From Hwanghaeella sp965227365 (GTDB taxonomy: Bacteria; Pseudomonadota; Alphaproteobacteria; UBA8366; Aestuariispiraceae): a stretch of 64,000 nt of DNA. The stretch is from NCBI RefSeq assembly GCF_965227365.1, contig NZ_OZ245754.1, positions 2,418,001 to 2,482,000 of the forward strand, read 5' to 3'. The notes under the pieces are model-generated. The model had not been told where the DNA came from. It made no database searches and worked only from the letters and a program-made list of their open reading frames with translations. Made by a program: the position numbers and the translations under genes. Of the stretch, positions 1-8,207 are shown piece after piece (position 1 is the stretch's first letter; every line of letters starts with the position of its first letter).

Positions 1-661
1 CCGAAGCGCCCTTGGCAATGCGGTCCGATGCTTCGAACAAAGCCTTCGCAAGCGCGGGGGCGATCGCGCGTTCCGCCGCGCTCAGATGCACATTGCGGGA
101 GGACATCGCGACACCGTCCGCTTCCCGTATCGTCGGGCAGCCGACGATCTCGATCGGGATATCCAGATCCGTCACCAGACGACGGACGACGTGCAGTTGC
201 TGGAAATCCTTCTCGCCGAAAAAGGCAAAGTCCCCGCCGGTCTGCAGCAGCAATTTCGTGACAACGGTCGAAACCCCGTCGAAATGGCCCGGCCGGCGGG
301 CGCCGCAGAGGCCCTCGGAAACGCCTTCCACCGAAACCGTGGTCGCGAAACCAGGCGGGTACATTTGATCACCGTCCGGCACGTAAAGCACATGCGCGCC
401 GAGCGGCGCCAACTTGGCGGCGTCATCATTCTCCGTACGCGGATAAGCGGCCAGATCGGCGGCACTGTTGAACTGCTTCGGATTGACGAACAGCGTGACG
501 ATGACCCGGTCGGTCTTTACCAAGGCAGCGCGGACCAGACTCAGATGCCCCTCATGCAGCGCGCCCATGGTCGGCACGACACCGACACGAAACCCCTGCC
601 CCCGCCAATCGGCAACAATGCCCCGCAACTCGGCGAGGCGGCGAACAATCTCTACTCCCAC
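1..661 (-). CDS. panC: Pantoate--beta-alanine ligase, 3' end outside the window
   Basis: PanC condenses pantoate with beta-alanine, using ATP, in the last step of pantothenate (coenzyme A) synthesis in the cytosol. About 220 N-terminal codons are present of a family length near 280; the C-terminus lies beyond position 1. The translation shows the nucleotidyltransferase signature VPTMGALHEGHLSLV near residue 30, then LFVNPKQF, then GDFAFFGEKDFQQL and SSRNVHLS. I chose the GTG at 661-659 because an in-frame TAA lies five codons upstream and an AAGGGA ribosome-binding site sits eight bases before it. Its neighbour, an MFS gene on the same strand, ends 113 bases upstream, so co-transcription is possible but not required. 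Identification is secure from motifs. Confidence 0.93.
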   Translation of the reverse strand, partial: MGVEIVRRLAELRGIVADWRGQGFRVGVVPTMGALHEGHLSLVRAALVKTDRVIVTLFVNPKQFNSAADLAAYPRTENDDAAKLAPLGAHVLYVPDGDQMYPPGFATTVSVEGVSEGLCGARRPGHFDGVSTVVTKLLLQTGGDFAFFGEKDFQQLHVVRRLVTDLDIPIEIVGCPTIREADGVAMSSRNVHLSAAERAIAPALAKALFEASDRIAKGAS

Positions 662-774
662 GCGTCGGATCCCTTACCGTCGAACATTTGCGCATATCTT
701 GCGTCGGCGCTGACAGACCACGCCGCGCCCCATAAATCAACGAAGCGCAGATCGAAGGATCGAAGGCCGGGCTT

Positions 775-2037
775 TCAGGGAACGGTTTCCGGCGTGGGCA
801 ATTTCCGCGGCAGCAGCGCCACGGCGGCGAGAATGATCACCGCGGCGACGGCAAGGATGCGGAACAGCGTGTCGAAACCCCAATTGTGATAGACGAAGCC
901 GATCAACGGCAGTGTCGCCGCCAGCACCGAGAAACTGACGACGTAGCGCACACCGTAGATGCGGGCCCGGAAAGGTCCCGAAGCGGTCTTCCCAATCATG
1001 TAATCGTTGATCGGTATCTGCCCGAAAGCACCGAGCATGAAACCGAAGGCGACGAGCAGTGCCGGCCCGTCGGTCAGGCCCGGCATCGCCGCGAAGAAGA
1101 ACAATTGTATGACGGCCACGGTCATGAAGACGCGGCGCGGTCCGAACCGGTCGAGCAAGGCGCCCACGACCAGTTGCGCTATTGAGGCCACGGCGAAGAC
1201 GACAAAGGCCATCGAACCGATCATGGTGGCGATGTCGCCGCTGCCGATCAGACCGTTGTCGATCAGCCCCCCGCCATTCGCCCAATCGGCCAAGGTACCG
1301 GCAAGCCCCTGGAGGCGTTCCTCGAATATCTTCGGCAGGGCGAATGTTGTCGATTGAAAGATAATGGAGGAAACGGCCGTGGTCAGGAACACGATGGCCG
1401 ACACGCGCAGCAGCAGCCTTTTGTAATCGGCCGATACAGCCGGCGTGTTCTGTGGAGATGATTTGTCGGCGCGGTGTTCGACGCCGATCGCGCCCCAGCG
1501 CAAGGCCAGATAGGCGCCCCCCATGGCAATCGAAAACAGGCCGGGCAGAATGAACGCCATTCGCCATCCCGTTTGATCGATCAGGAACCCGGTAATCAGC
1601 GCGGCGGCGGCGACGCCTAGATTCCCCCAAACCCCGTTCGTAGCAATTCGCATTCCGGTGTTGCGCCACTTGGTGGTCACGATGGCCAGGCCGACCGGAT
1701 GGTAGATGGCGGCGAACATGCCGATCACGAAAAGCCCTGTGCCGATCTGCAACGGCGTTTCAGCAAACCCCGTCGCAATGGAGGCAAGGCCGATCCCGGC
1801 GAAGAAAACGCACATCATACCGTCCCGGCTCCATTTGTCGGCCAACCAGCCGGCCGGCAGGGAGAACAGGCCGAATGCAAAGAAACCCGGCGTCGCGTAG
1901 GCCAATAGCTCCGCATAGGCGATGCCCCATTCGCGATAAAGCGCCAAGGCCGCCACGGTCGCGAAAATCAGCGTGAATAGGTGATCCATGAAATGGCCGA
2001 TATTCAGCAATAGGAAATACAGGCGATCACGGGTCAT
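775..2037 (-). CDS. MFS transporter
   Basis: A roughly 420-residue polytopic protein with about twelve hydrophobic segments, typical of the major facilitator superfamily. The loop between helices 2 and 3 carries the MFS signature GWLADKWSRDGMM, and a second copy after the central loop reads GALLDRFGPRR. A hydrophilic stretch around residues 195-220 separates the two six-helix halves. The reading frame can be extended to a GTG at 2070, but the ATG at 2037 begins MTRDRLYF directly before the first helix and is more natural. The substrate cannot be told from sequence. It stands alone between panC and a divergent FMN enzyme gene. Confidence 0.85.
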   Translation of the reverse strand: MTRDRLYFLLLNIGHFMDHLFTLIFATVAALALYREWGIAYAELLAYATPGFFAFGLFSLPAGWLADKWSRDGMMCVFFAGIGLASIATGFAETPLQIGTGLFVIGMFAAIYHPVGLAIVTTKWRNTGMRIATNGVWGNLGVAAAALITGFLIDQTGWRMAFILPGLFSIAMGGAYLALRWGAIGVEHRADKSSPQNTPAVSADYKRLLLRVSAIVFLTTAVSSIIFQSTTFALPKIFEERLQGLAGTLADWANGGGLIDNGLIGSGDIATMIGSMAFVVFAVASIAQLVVGALLDRFGPRRVFMTVAVIQLFFFAAMPGLTDGPALLVAFGFMLGAFGQIPINDYMIGKTASGPFRARIYGVRYVVSFSVLAATLPLIGFVYHNWGFDTLFRILAVAAVIILAAVALLPRKLPTPETVP

Positions 2038-2302
2038 GGGCACGGTCTTTCGATGTGTTGCGCGAAGCACGGGCAGTCTACGCTTGGCCGGTTACCGATG
2101 TCCGGCCAAAGAGTATCGATCCATTGCCACTGCCGACGAGCCATGTTTGTTCAAGGAACGGTCGGCCCGCCGCACCGATCCATCATCCTCAAGGACGGCT
2201 GCATTCGCCGGCACAGCCGTCGACCAGGGCAGGACAATGACATAAGTTGGATCCGGTCCCGACAGCCACTGTCGGTCGGTTCATCAAACGGGAATTGACG
2301 TG

Positions 2303-3901
2303 ATGCTTCGCTATTCATTCATCGTATTGGCCGTGTTTGCGACGCTCGCATCCGCTGTCCTCTCCGTATGGTTCCCGTGGCTGATACCGGCAGTCCTGCT
2401 GCTGGCGGCGCTTGTTGCGCTCGGAATCTGGGACCTCGTCCAGCCGGGCCATTCGATTTTGCGGAACTATCCGATCATCGGTCATATGCGGTGGTTGTTC
2501 GAGGGAATCCGGCCGGAAATCAGGCAGTACCTGATCGAGAGCGACCGCGACGAAGAGCCGTTCAGCCGGGACGAACGGTCCTTGATCTATCAACGCGCGA
2601 AGGGCGAGGAAGACAAACGGCCTTTCGGCACGCGGGAGCGGGTTTACGATCCCGGCTATGCCTGGCTGACCCATTCGGTCGCGGGACAGCATCTGGCAGA
2701 CAGCGATTTTCGCATTCGCGTCGGCGGCAGGGACTGCAAACAGCCGTATGACGCCTCGCTCTACAATATTTCAGCGATGAGTTTCGGCGCCTTGAGCGGC
2801 AACGCAATTCTGGCGCTCAACACCGGCGCGAAAGCGGGCAATTTCGTGCATGACACCGGTGAAGGCGGGATCAGTAAGTATCACCGCGAAGGCAATGGCG
2901 ACATAATCTACGAAATCGGCACCGGTTACTTCGGGTGCCGCACAGCCGACGGACAATTTGATCCCGACAAATTCGCCGAACAAGCGGTCAGCCCGCAGGT
3001 CAAAATGATCGAGGTGAAGCTAAGCCAGGGCGCGAAGCCGGGCCATGGCGGCATGTTGCCTGCGGCGAAGATTTCCCCGGAAATCGCCGAGGCCAGAGGC
3101 GTCCCGATGGACCGCGACTGTATTTCTCCGCCCTATCATTCGGCTTTCCATACGCCTATGGAACTATGCGAATTCCTGGACCGCCTGCGCGATCTGTCAG
3201 GCGGCAAGCCCGTCGGTTTCAAACTATGCGTCGGTCACCGGCGCGAATTCATGTGCATCGTGAAGGCTATGCGGAAATCGGGGATCGTCCCGGACTTCAT
3301 CGTCGTCGACGGCACGGAAGGCGGAACCGGCGCAGCACCCCTGGAATTCGCCAATCATATCGGCATGCCGTTGATCGAGGGCCTTACCTTCGTTCACAAC
3401 ACATTACGGGGAGCCGGTCTGCGCGATCAGATCCGCATCGGCGCCAGCGGCAAGCTGGTCACCGCCTTCGATATCGTGCGCGCCTGCGCGCTCGGCGCCG
3501 ACTGGTGCAATTCCGCGCGCGGCTTCATGTTCGCCATCGGCTGCATCCAGGCGCAGGCCTGTCACACCAATAGATGCCCGACCGGCGTCGCGACCCAGGA
3601 CCCGTTGCGGCAGCGGGCGCTGGTTCCCGCGGACAAGGCTCTGCGCGTAGCCCGGTTCCATCGGAACACGCTACGGGCCGTTGCCGATATCGTCGGCGCG
3701 GCCGGGTTGCGCAAGCCGGCGGAATTGAAACCGCACCATTTCAACATGCGCCTCAACAGCGGGGAGACGGTTACGGGCGACAAGGCCTATCCGGAACTGC
3801 CGATCGGCTGTCTTGTCGATGATACCTGCAAGAATGACGAATATTCCCGGCGCTGGACCGCCGCATCGGCCGACACGTTCAACCGGGAAGATGGGCGGTA
3901 G
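2303..3901 (+). CDS. FMN-binding glutamate synthase family protein
   Basis: This 532-residue protein has an N-terminal membrane anchor (two hydrophobic stretches in the first 45 residues) followed by the FMN- and Fe-S-binding central domain of glutamate synthase. Visible family motifs are YNISAMSFGALSGNA, VKLSQGAKPGHGGMLP, ISPPYHSAF, VDGTEGGTGAAPLEF and ACHTNRCPTGVATQDP, the last holding Cys residues of the 3Fe-4S type. The glutaminase domain and GXGXG domain of full GltB are absent, so it is one of the stand-alone GltB2-like proteins whose reaction is not settled. GTG 2300 and ATG 2303 are adjacent; I take the ATG. It is transcribed alone, divergently from the MFS gene. Confidence 0.88.
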   Translation: MLRYSFIVLAVFATLASAVLSVWFPWLIPAVLLLAALVALGIWDLVQPGHSILRNYPIIGHMRWLFEGIRPEIRQYLIESDRDEEPFSRDERSLIYQRAKGEEDKRPFGTRERVYDPGYAWLTHSVAGQHLADSDFRIRVGGRDCKQPYDASLYNISAMSFGALSGNAILALNTGAKAGNFVHDTGEGGISKYHREGNGDIIYEIGTGYFGCRTADGQFDPDKFAEQAVSPQVKMIEVKLSQGAKPGHGGMLPAAKISPEIAEARGVPMDRDCISPPYHSAFHTPMELCEFLDRLRDLSGGKPVGFKLCVGHRREFMCIVKAMRKSGIVPDFIVVDGTEGGTGAAPLEFANHIGMPLIEGLTFVHNTLRGAGLRDQIRIGASGKLVTAFDIVRACALGADWCNSARGFMFAIGCIQAQACHTNRCPTGVATQDPLRQRALVPADKALRVARFHRNTLRAVADIVGAAGLRKPAELKPHHFNMRLNSGETVTGDKAYPELPIGCLVDDTCKNDEYSRRWTAASADTFNREDGR

Positions 3902-3982
3902 AAAGTGCGGCCGGCAGTACTCCCCCGCCCCCCGCTCAGCACCGAAAGCCGCCGCGGAATAGAAACCTTCCGCTGGACCCGG

Positions 3983-4768
3983 CTATCCGGTCAGGGTCGC
4001 CATCCGGGCGCCAATCCGGTCCAGTTCCTCACGTAAACCATAGGGCGGGTTGATGATGAACAGGCCGGAACCGGTCATGCCGTGGTCTTCCCTGGCGGGC
4101 GGAAAAGCCACCTCGTGGCGCAGGCCGTCGGGGAACAGGCTTTCAAGCCGCACCGCCATCGCACCGTGCAGGCGTTTCTGCAGCACCGGATACCAGAGCA
4201 TAATCACGCCCACATTCCATTTCTTGTGAATCATCGCCATGGCATCCGGCACCTGATCGTATTCCGCCTTCTGCTCGAAACTGGGATCGATCAGCAGTAA
4301 GCCCCGCCGCGGCGTCGGTGGGCAGATTGCCTTGGCCATTTTGTAGCCGTCCTGCTGGTGGATATGCGCCCGCCTGCCCATGGCCGCCTTCAGGGCCGCA
4401 TTTTCCTGCGGATGCAATTCGGCCAGATGCATGACATCGGTGTCGCGCAACAAGGAGGCGGCAACCATCGGCGACCCCGGATAGGCGTTCTCCCCCCACC
4501 TATCGCGAAACCGCGTGAGAGCCGCCCCATAGGGATGGTCCGCGTCGAACCATCCGGCGACCTCGGACCGAAGGATGCCCGCCGCGGCTTCCCCGGTCTT
4601 CAACGCTTCATTCGATGTCAGGTCATAGACGCCGCGGCCCGCATGGGTCTCAATATAGGTAAGCGGTTTGTCCTTACGGGTCAGATAATCGATCACCCAG
4701 GCCAACACACCGTGCTTATGTACATCGGCCAGGTTCCCGGCGTGATAGGCGTGCTGGTATGACAGCAT
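3983..4768 (-). CDS. rlmJ: 23S rRNA (adenine(2030)-N6)-methyltransferase RlmJ
   Basis: RlmJ methylates N6 of A2030 in 23S rRNA using S-adenosylmethionine. The 261-residue product begins MLSYQHAYHAGNLADVHKHG, the characteristic N-terminus of this family, and carries YIETHAGRGVYDL near residue 38. The amino-methyltransferase motif, normally DPPY/F, reads DPSFE at residues 161-165, so the second proline is a serine. The remainder of the protein looks complete (E. coli RlmJ is about 280 residues). It starts three bases after the guaA stop on the same strand, so it is almost certainly the last gene of the guaB-guaA transcript. The intergenic 3902-3982 shows no clear terminator. Confidence 0.9.
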   Translation of the reverse strand: MLSYQHAYHAGNLADVHKHGVLAWVIDYLTRKDKPLTYIETHAGRGVYDLTSNEALKTGEAAAGILRSEVAGWFDADHPYGAALTRFRDRWGENAYPGSPMVAASLLRDTDVMHLAELHPQENAALKAAMGRRAHIHQQDGYKMAKAICPPTPRRGLLLIDPSFEQKAEYDQVPDAMAMIHKKWNVGVIMLWYPVLQKRLHGAMAVRLESLFPDGLRHEVAFPPAREDHGMTGSGLFIINPPYGLREELDRIGARMATLTG

Positions 4769-4771
4769 TCA

Positions 4772-6337
4772 TCACTCCCACTCGATCGTGCCCGGCGGCT
4801 TGGAGGTGCAGTCGTAGACCACCCGGTTGACGCCCCGCACCTCGTTGATGATCCGCGTCGCGCAATTGGACAGGAAGCTGTGTTCGAAGGGATAGCTGTC
4901 GGCGGTCATGCCGTCGGTCGAGGTGACGGCGCGCAGCGCGCAGACATGATCGTAGGTGCGGCTATCGCCCATCACGCCGACGGTCTTCACCGGCAGCAGC
5001 ACGGCGAAGGCCTGCCAGATCTCGTCATAGAGGCCGGCCTTGCGGATCTCATCCAGATAAACCGCATCCGCCTGGCGCAGGATATCGGCGGCTTCGCGCG
5101 TGACTTCACCCGGAATGCGGATGGCAAGGCCCGGCCCCGGGAAGGGGTGCCGGCCGACCAGCACTTCCGGCAGGCCCAGTTCGCGGCCGAGGTCCCGCAC
5201 CTCGTCCTTGAACAGCTCGCGCAGGGGTTCGACCAGTTTCATGTTCATGCGTTCCGGCAGACCGCCGACATTGTGGTGCGACTTGATCGTGACCGACGGA
5301 CCGCCATGGAAGGAAACGCTTTCGATCACGTCGGGATAGAGCGTGCCCTGGGCCAGGAAATCGGCGCCGCCGATCTTCGCGGCCTCCTCCTCGAACACGT
5401 CGATGAACAGACCGCCGATGATCTTCCGCTTCTGTTCCGGGTCGGTGACGCCGGCCAGTTTGCCCAGAAACAGATCGCTGGCGTCGCGATGAACCAGAGG
5501 AATGTTGTAATGGTCGCGGAAGACGCTGACGACCTGTTCGGATTCGTTGAGGCGCATCAGGCCGTGATCGACATAGATGCAGGTCAACTGGTCGCCGATC
5601 GCCTCGTGGATGAGCACCGCCGCGACCGATGAATCGACGCCACCGGACAAGCCGCAGATGACGCGCTTGTCGCCGACCTGTTTGCGGATCTTTTCGATCT
5701 CCTCGGCCCGGAAATGGGCCATGGTCCATTCCCCGCCGCAGTCGCAGACCCGGTGAACGAAATTCTTCAGCAGTTCGGCGCCGCGCGGCGTGTGGACCAC
5801 TTCGGGATGGAACTGAACCGCGTAATAGCGCCGCTCATCATCCGCGATGGCGGCGAAAGGCGCGTTGCCGCTTTTGCCGACAACGCGGAAACCATCCGGC
5901 AGCTTAGTCACGGTATCGCCATGGCTCATCCAGACCTGATCCGTATCGCCCTTCTTCCAGACGCCGTCGAACAGGATGCAGTCATCGGTTACTTCCAGCA
6001 TCGACCGGCCGAATTCGTGATGCTTGCCCGGAGACACCACGCCGCCCAATTGGGCGCACAGCGTCTGCTGCCCATAGCAGATGCCCAGCACCGGAAGATC
6101 CGTTTCGAACAGGTGTTCCGGCGCCCGCGGCGTATCGTCATGTGTCACGCTTGCCGGTCCGCCGGACAGGATGACGCCCTTGGGGTTGAAGGCCTCGATG
6201 CTTTCCGCCGTCACCTTGTTAAAGGGATGGATCTCGCAATAGACACCGCCCTCGCGGACCCGGCGCGCGATCAACTGGGTCACCTGGCTGCCGAAATCGA
6301 TGATCAGGATGCGGTCGTCGGTGGTGGTGTCTGTCAT
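4772..6337 (-). CDS. guaA: GMP synthase (glutamine-hydrolysing)
   Basis: GuaA aminates XMP to GMP with ATP and glutamine. The 521 residues contain the full domain set: a class I glutamine amidotransferase (Cys87 in GICYGQQ, His177 and Glu179 in QFHPEV), the ATP pyrophosphatase P-loop SGGVDSS near residue 231, and the C-terminal dimerisation domain ending KPPGTIEWE, the usual GuaA terminus. An AAGAGAGACC Shine-Dalgarno-like stretch precedes the ATG. It lies downstream of guaB, the rsmB-like gene and a ridA-type gene on the same strand, so both steps from IMP to GMP are encoded together. Confidence 0.98.
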   Translation of the reverse strand: MTDTTTDDRILIIDFGSQVTQLIARRVREGGVYCEIHPFNKVTAESIEAFNPKGVILSGGPASVTHDDTPRAPEHLFETDLPVLGICYGQQTLCAQLGGVVSPGKHHEFGRSMLEVTDDCILFDGVWKKGDTDQVWMSHGDTVTKLPDGFRVVGKSGNAPFAAIADDERRYYAVQFHPEVVHTPRGAELLKNFVHRVCDCGGEWTMAHFRAEEIEKIRKQVGDKRVICGLSGGVDSSVAAVLIHEAIGDQLTCIYVDHGLMRLNESEQVVSVFRDHYNIPLVHRDASDLFLGKLAGVTDPEQKRKIIGGLFIDVFEEEAAKIGGADFLAQGTLYPDVIESVSFHGGPSVTIKSHHNVGGLPERMNMKLVEPLRELFKDEVRDLGRELGLPEVLVGRHPFPGPGLAIRIPGEVTREAADILRQADAVYLDEIRKAGLYDEIWQAFAVLLPVKTVGVMGDSRTYDHVCALRAVTSTDGMTADSYPFEHSFLSNCATRIINEVRGVNRVVYDCTSKPPGTIEWE

Positions 6338-6382
6338 GAATTCGGTCTCTCTTTCCTGGGGCGTCTCGGGTTCAGGCGGGCG

Positions 6383-6778
6383 TTAGGGGCGTCTGGCGAT
6401 CATGTCGATTTCGACCAGCGCGCCGACGGCCAGACCGGTGACACCGATCGTCGTGCGCGCCGGCAGTTTGCCGGGTTCGAAATAATCGACATAGGTGCGG
6501 TTCATCACCTCATAGTCGCGGTCGAAATGGGTGAGGTAGATGCGGACCTGGAAAACATTCGACAGGTCCAGGTCCAGGCCTTTGAGGATCAGGATCAGAT
6601 TGTCCATCACGCGTTTCGTCTGGGCCTCGATCCCCTCGGGCAGGGGTTTGTCCGGATCGTCAGGATAGGTCGGCATCTGACCGGTCAGGAAGACGAAACC
6701 GTCCACTTCCGTGGCATGGGAGAAAGGCGCGACCGGTCTGGGCCCGCCGGTGATCATGTGATGCAGAATTTCGCTCAT
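6383..6778 (-). CDS. RidA/YjgF family protein
   Basis: A 131-residue protein of the Rid family. These small cytosolic trimers hydrolyse reactive enamine/imine intermediates released by PLP enzymes, although many paralogues have other or unknown substrates. Family features are FVFLTGQMPT near the N-terminus, the central LSNVFQVRIYLTHF segment, and PARTTIGVTGLAVGALVEID near the C-terminus, which contains the conserved Arg at the active-site cleft. A strong purine-rich site (GGGGAGACAGGG) precedes the ATG. It lies between guaA and the RNA methyltransferase gene with gaps of 45 and 33 bases, so it belongs to the same transcript. A role near purine metabolism is only an inference from position. 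Confidence 0.87.
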   Translation of the reverse strand: MSEILHHMITGGPRPVAPFSHATEVDGFVFLTGQMPTYPDDPDKPLPEGIEAQTKRVMDNLILILKGLDLDLSNVFQVRIYLTHFDRDYEVMNRTYVDYFEPGKLPARTTIGVTGLAVGALVEIDMIARRP

Positions 6779-6811
6779 TTTTCCCTGTCTCCCCTTGCCT
6801 CCGCTCCGGTA

Positions 6812-8143
6812 TCAGGCGGTCAGTTTCCGGCCGAGCACGGCGCAATAGAAGCCGTCCGTGCCATGTTCCGCCGGGCTCAACTGCAGCGCATCGCCGGTCA
6901 TCGGACAGGCGCCGCCCACGGCCTCGGCCCAGACATCCTCGATCGGATACCGGAAAAAGTCCTGCCGCTCAGCCAGGAAGGATTCAATCCGATCCTCGTT
7001 CTCGGCCTTCAACAGCGAGCAGGTCGCATAAACCAGACGCCCGCCCGGCGCGACGAGACGCGCGGCGGAAGACAGAATTTCCGATTGCAGCGCCGTCAAT
7101 TCGGCGACATCCCCCTCGCCGATCCGCCATTTCTGGTCCGGGTTGCGCCGCCAAGTGCCCGACCCGGTGCAGGGCGCATCGACCAGCACCCGGTCGAAAC
7201 CGCCGTCGAACCGGCCGGAACGGCGTTTCACCCATTTATCGCGCGCGGAAGACAGAACCCGACGCTCCACGATGAAGGATCCGGCCCGTTCCAGGCGATC
7301 GGCCGCCCGGCTGAGGCGCATTTCGGACGTATCGCAGGCGACGATCCGGCCCTTGTTCTCCATCCCCGCGGCCAGCGCCAGGGTCTTGCCGCCCGCACCG
7401 GCGCAGAAATCGACGACCTTCATGCCGGGTTTGGCATGGGTCAGCAGAGCGACCAGCTGCGAGCCTTCGTCCTGAACCTCGATCCAGCCTTCCTTGAAGA
7501 CCTTGGTGCCGCGCAAGGGCCGCCGCCTTGTGAGGCGAAGCCCGACGGGTGAGAGCGCACAGGGCGCGGTTTCGATGCCCTCCTGTGCCAGGCCGACGGC
7601 AACGGCTTCCCGATCCGCCTTCAACAGGTTGACGCGCACATCGACGGGCGCCTCGGCCGACAGCGCCGCGGCTTGCCGTCGCCAGTCGTCGCCGTATTGC
7701 TGTTCCAGGCTGGATACAAACCAGTCAGGCAGATTTGCCGCGACCCAAATGGGCTGGTCCGGGTGATTGAGCCCCTGCCCGCGCAATCCTTCGAGCCAGG
7801 CCTGTTCAGCCGCATCGGGCGGATCGACGCCATAAGCGGCCTGTTCCACGAAATCGGAGAGGATGTCGTCGCCTGCCTCATCGCCGAGAGACAACACCGT
7901 ATAGGTCAGGGCCCGGCTGCGTCCGGTTGCGGGCAATTCGCCGCGGGACAGCCACCAATCGACCTGCGCCCGACAACGCAGCACACCGTAGACGGTTTCC
8001 GCGATGGCCGAGCGATCCTTGGAGCCGGCATATCGCCGCTGCCGCAACCCGTCGGACATCACCGCATCCGCGGGTTTACCGCTCTGCGCCTCGATATCGT
8101 CGAGCAGTTCGATGGCCGTCTGTAAACGCGCACCGGGTTTCAT
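6812..8143 (-). CDS. RsmB/NOP-family RNA m5C methyltransferase
   Basis: A 443-residue SAM-dependent RNA cytosine-5 methyltransferase. The N-terminal third resembles the NusB-like RNA-binding region seen in RsmB. The catalytic domain has motif I VVDFCAGAGGKTLALAA, motif IV VDAPCTGSGTWRRNPD and motif VI VYATCSLLKAENED. The two cysteines of DAPC and ATCS are the paired catalytic Cys residues of the m5C RNA enzymes. The likely target is 16S rRNA, as for E. coli RsmB (C967), but in alphaproteobacteria this paralogue type is often left unassigned, so I give no symbol. It sits 64 bases downstream of guaB. Confidence 0.9.
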   Translation of the reverse strand: MKPGARLQTAIELLDDIEAQSGKPADAVMSDGLRQRRYAGSKDRSAIAETVYGVLRCRAQVDWWLSRGELPATGRSRALTYTVLSLGDEAGDDILSDFVEQAAYGVDPPDAAEQAWLEGLRGQGLNHPDQPIWVAANLPDWFVSSLEQQYGDDWRRQAAALSAEAPVDVRVNLLKADREAVAVGLAQEGIETAPCALSPVGLRLTRRRPLRGTKVFKEGWIEVQDEGSQLVALLTHAKPGMKVVDFCAGAGGKTLALAAGMENKGRIVACDTSEMRLSRAADRLERAGSFIVERRVLSSARDKWVKRRSGRFDGGFDRVLVDAPCTGSGTWRRNPDQKWRIGEGDVAELTALQSEILSSAARLVAPGGRLVYATCSLLKAENEDRIESFLAERQDFFRYPIEDVWAEAVGGACPMTGDALQLSPAEHGTDGFYCAVLGRKLTA

Positions 8144-8207
8144 GCGGCCGCCCCCGTCGGGAAACGTGCCGCCGAACCGACTATGAAGCCTTCACCTGCG
8201 CCCACGG

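Noticed and set aside
5714..7552. A 612-codon plus-strand frame opposite guaA, the ridA-like gene and the rsmB-like gene
   Set aside because: It spans the ends of three real genes in antisense and has no recognisable domain.
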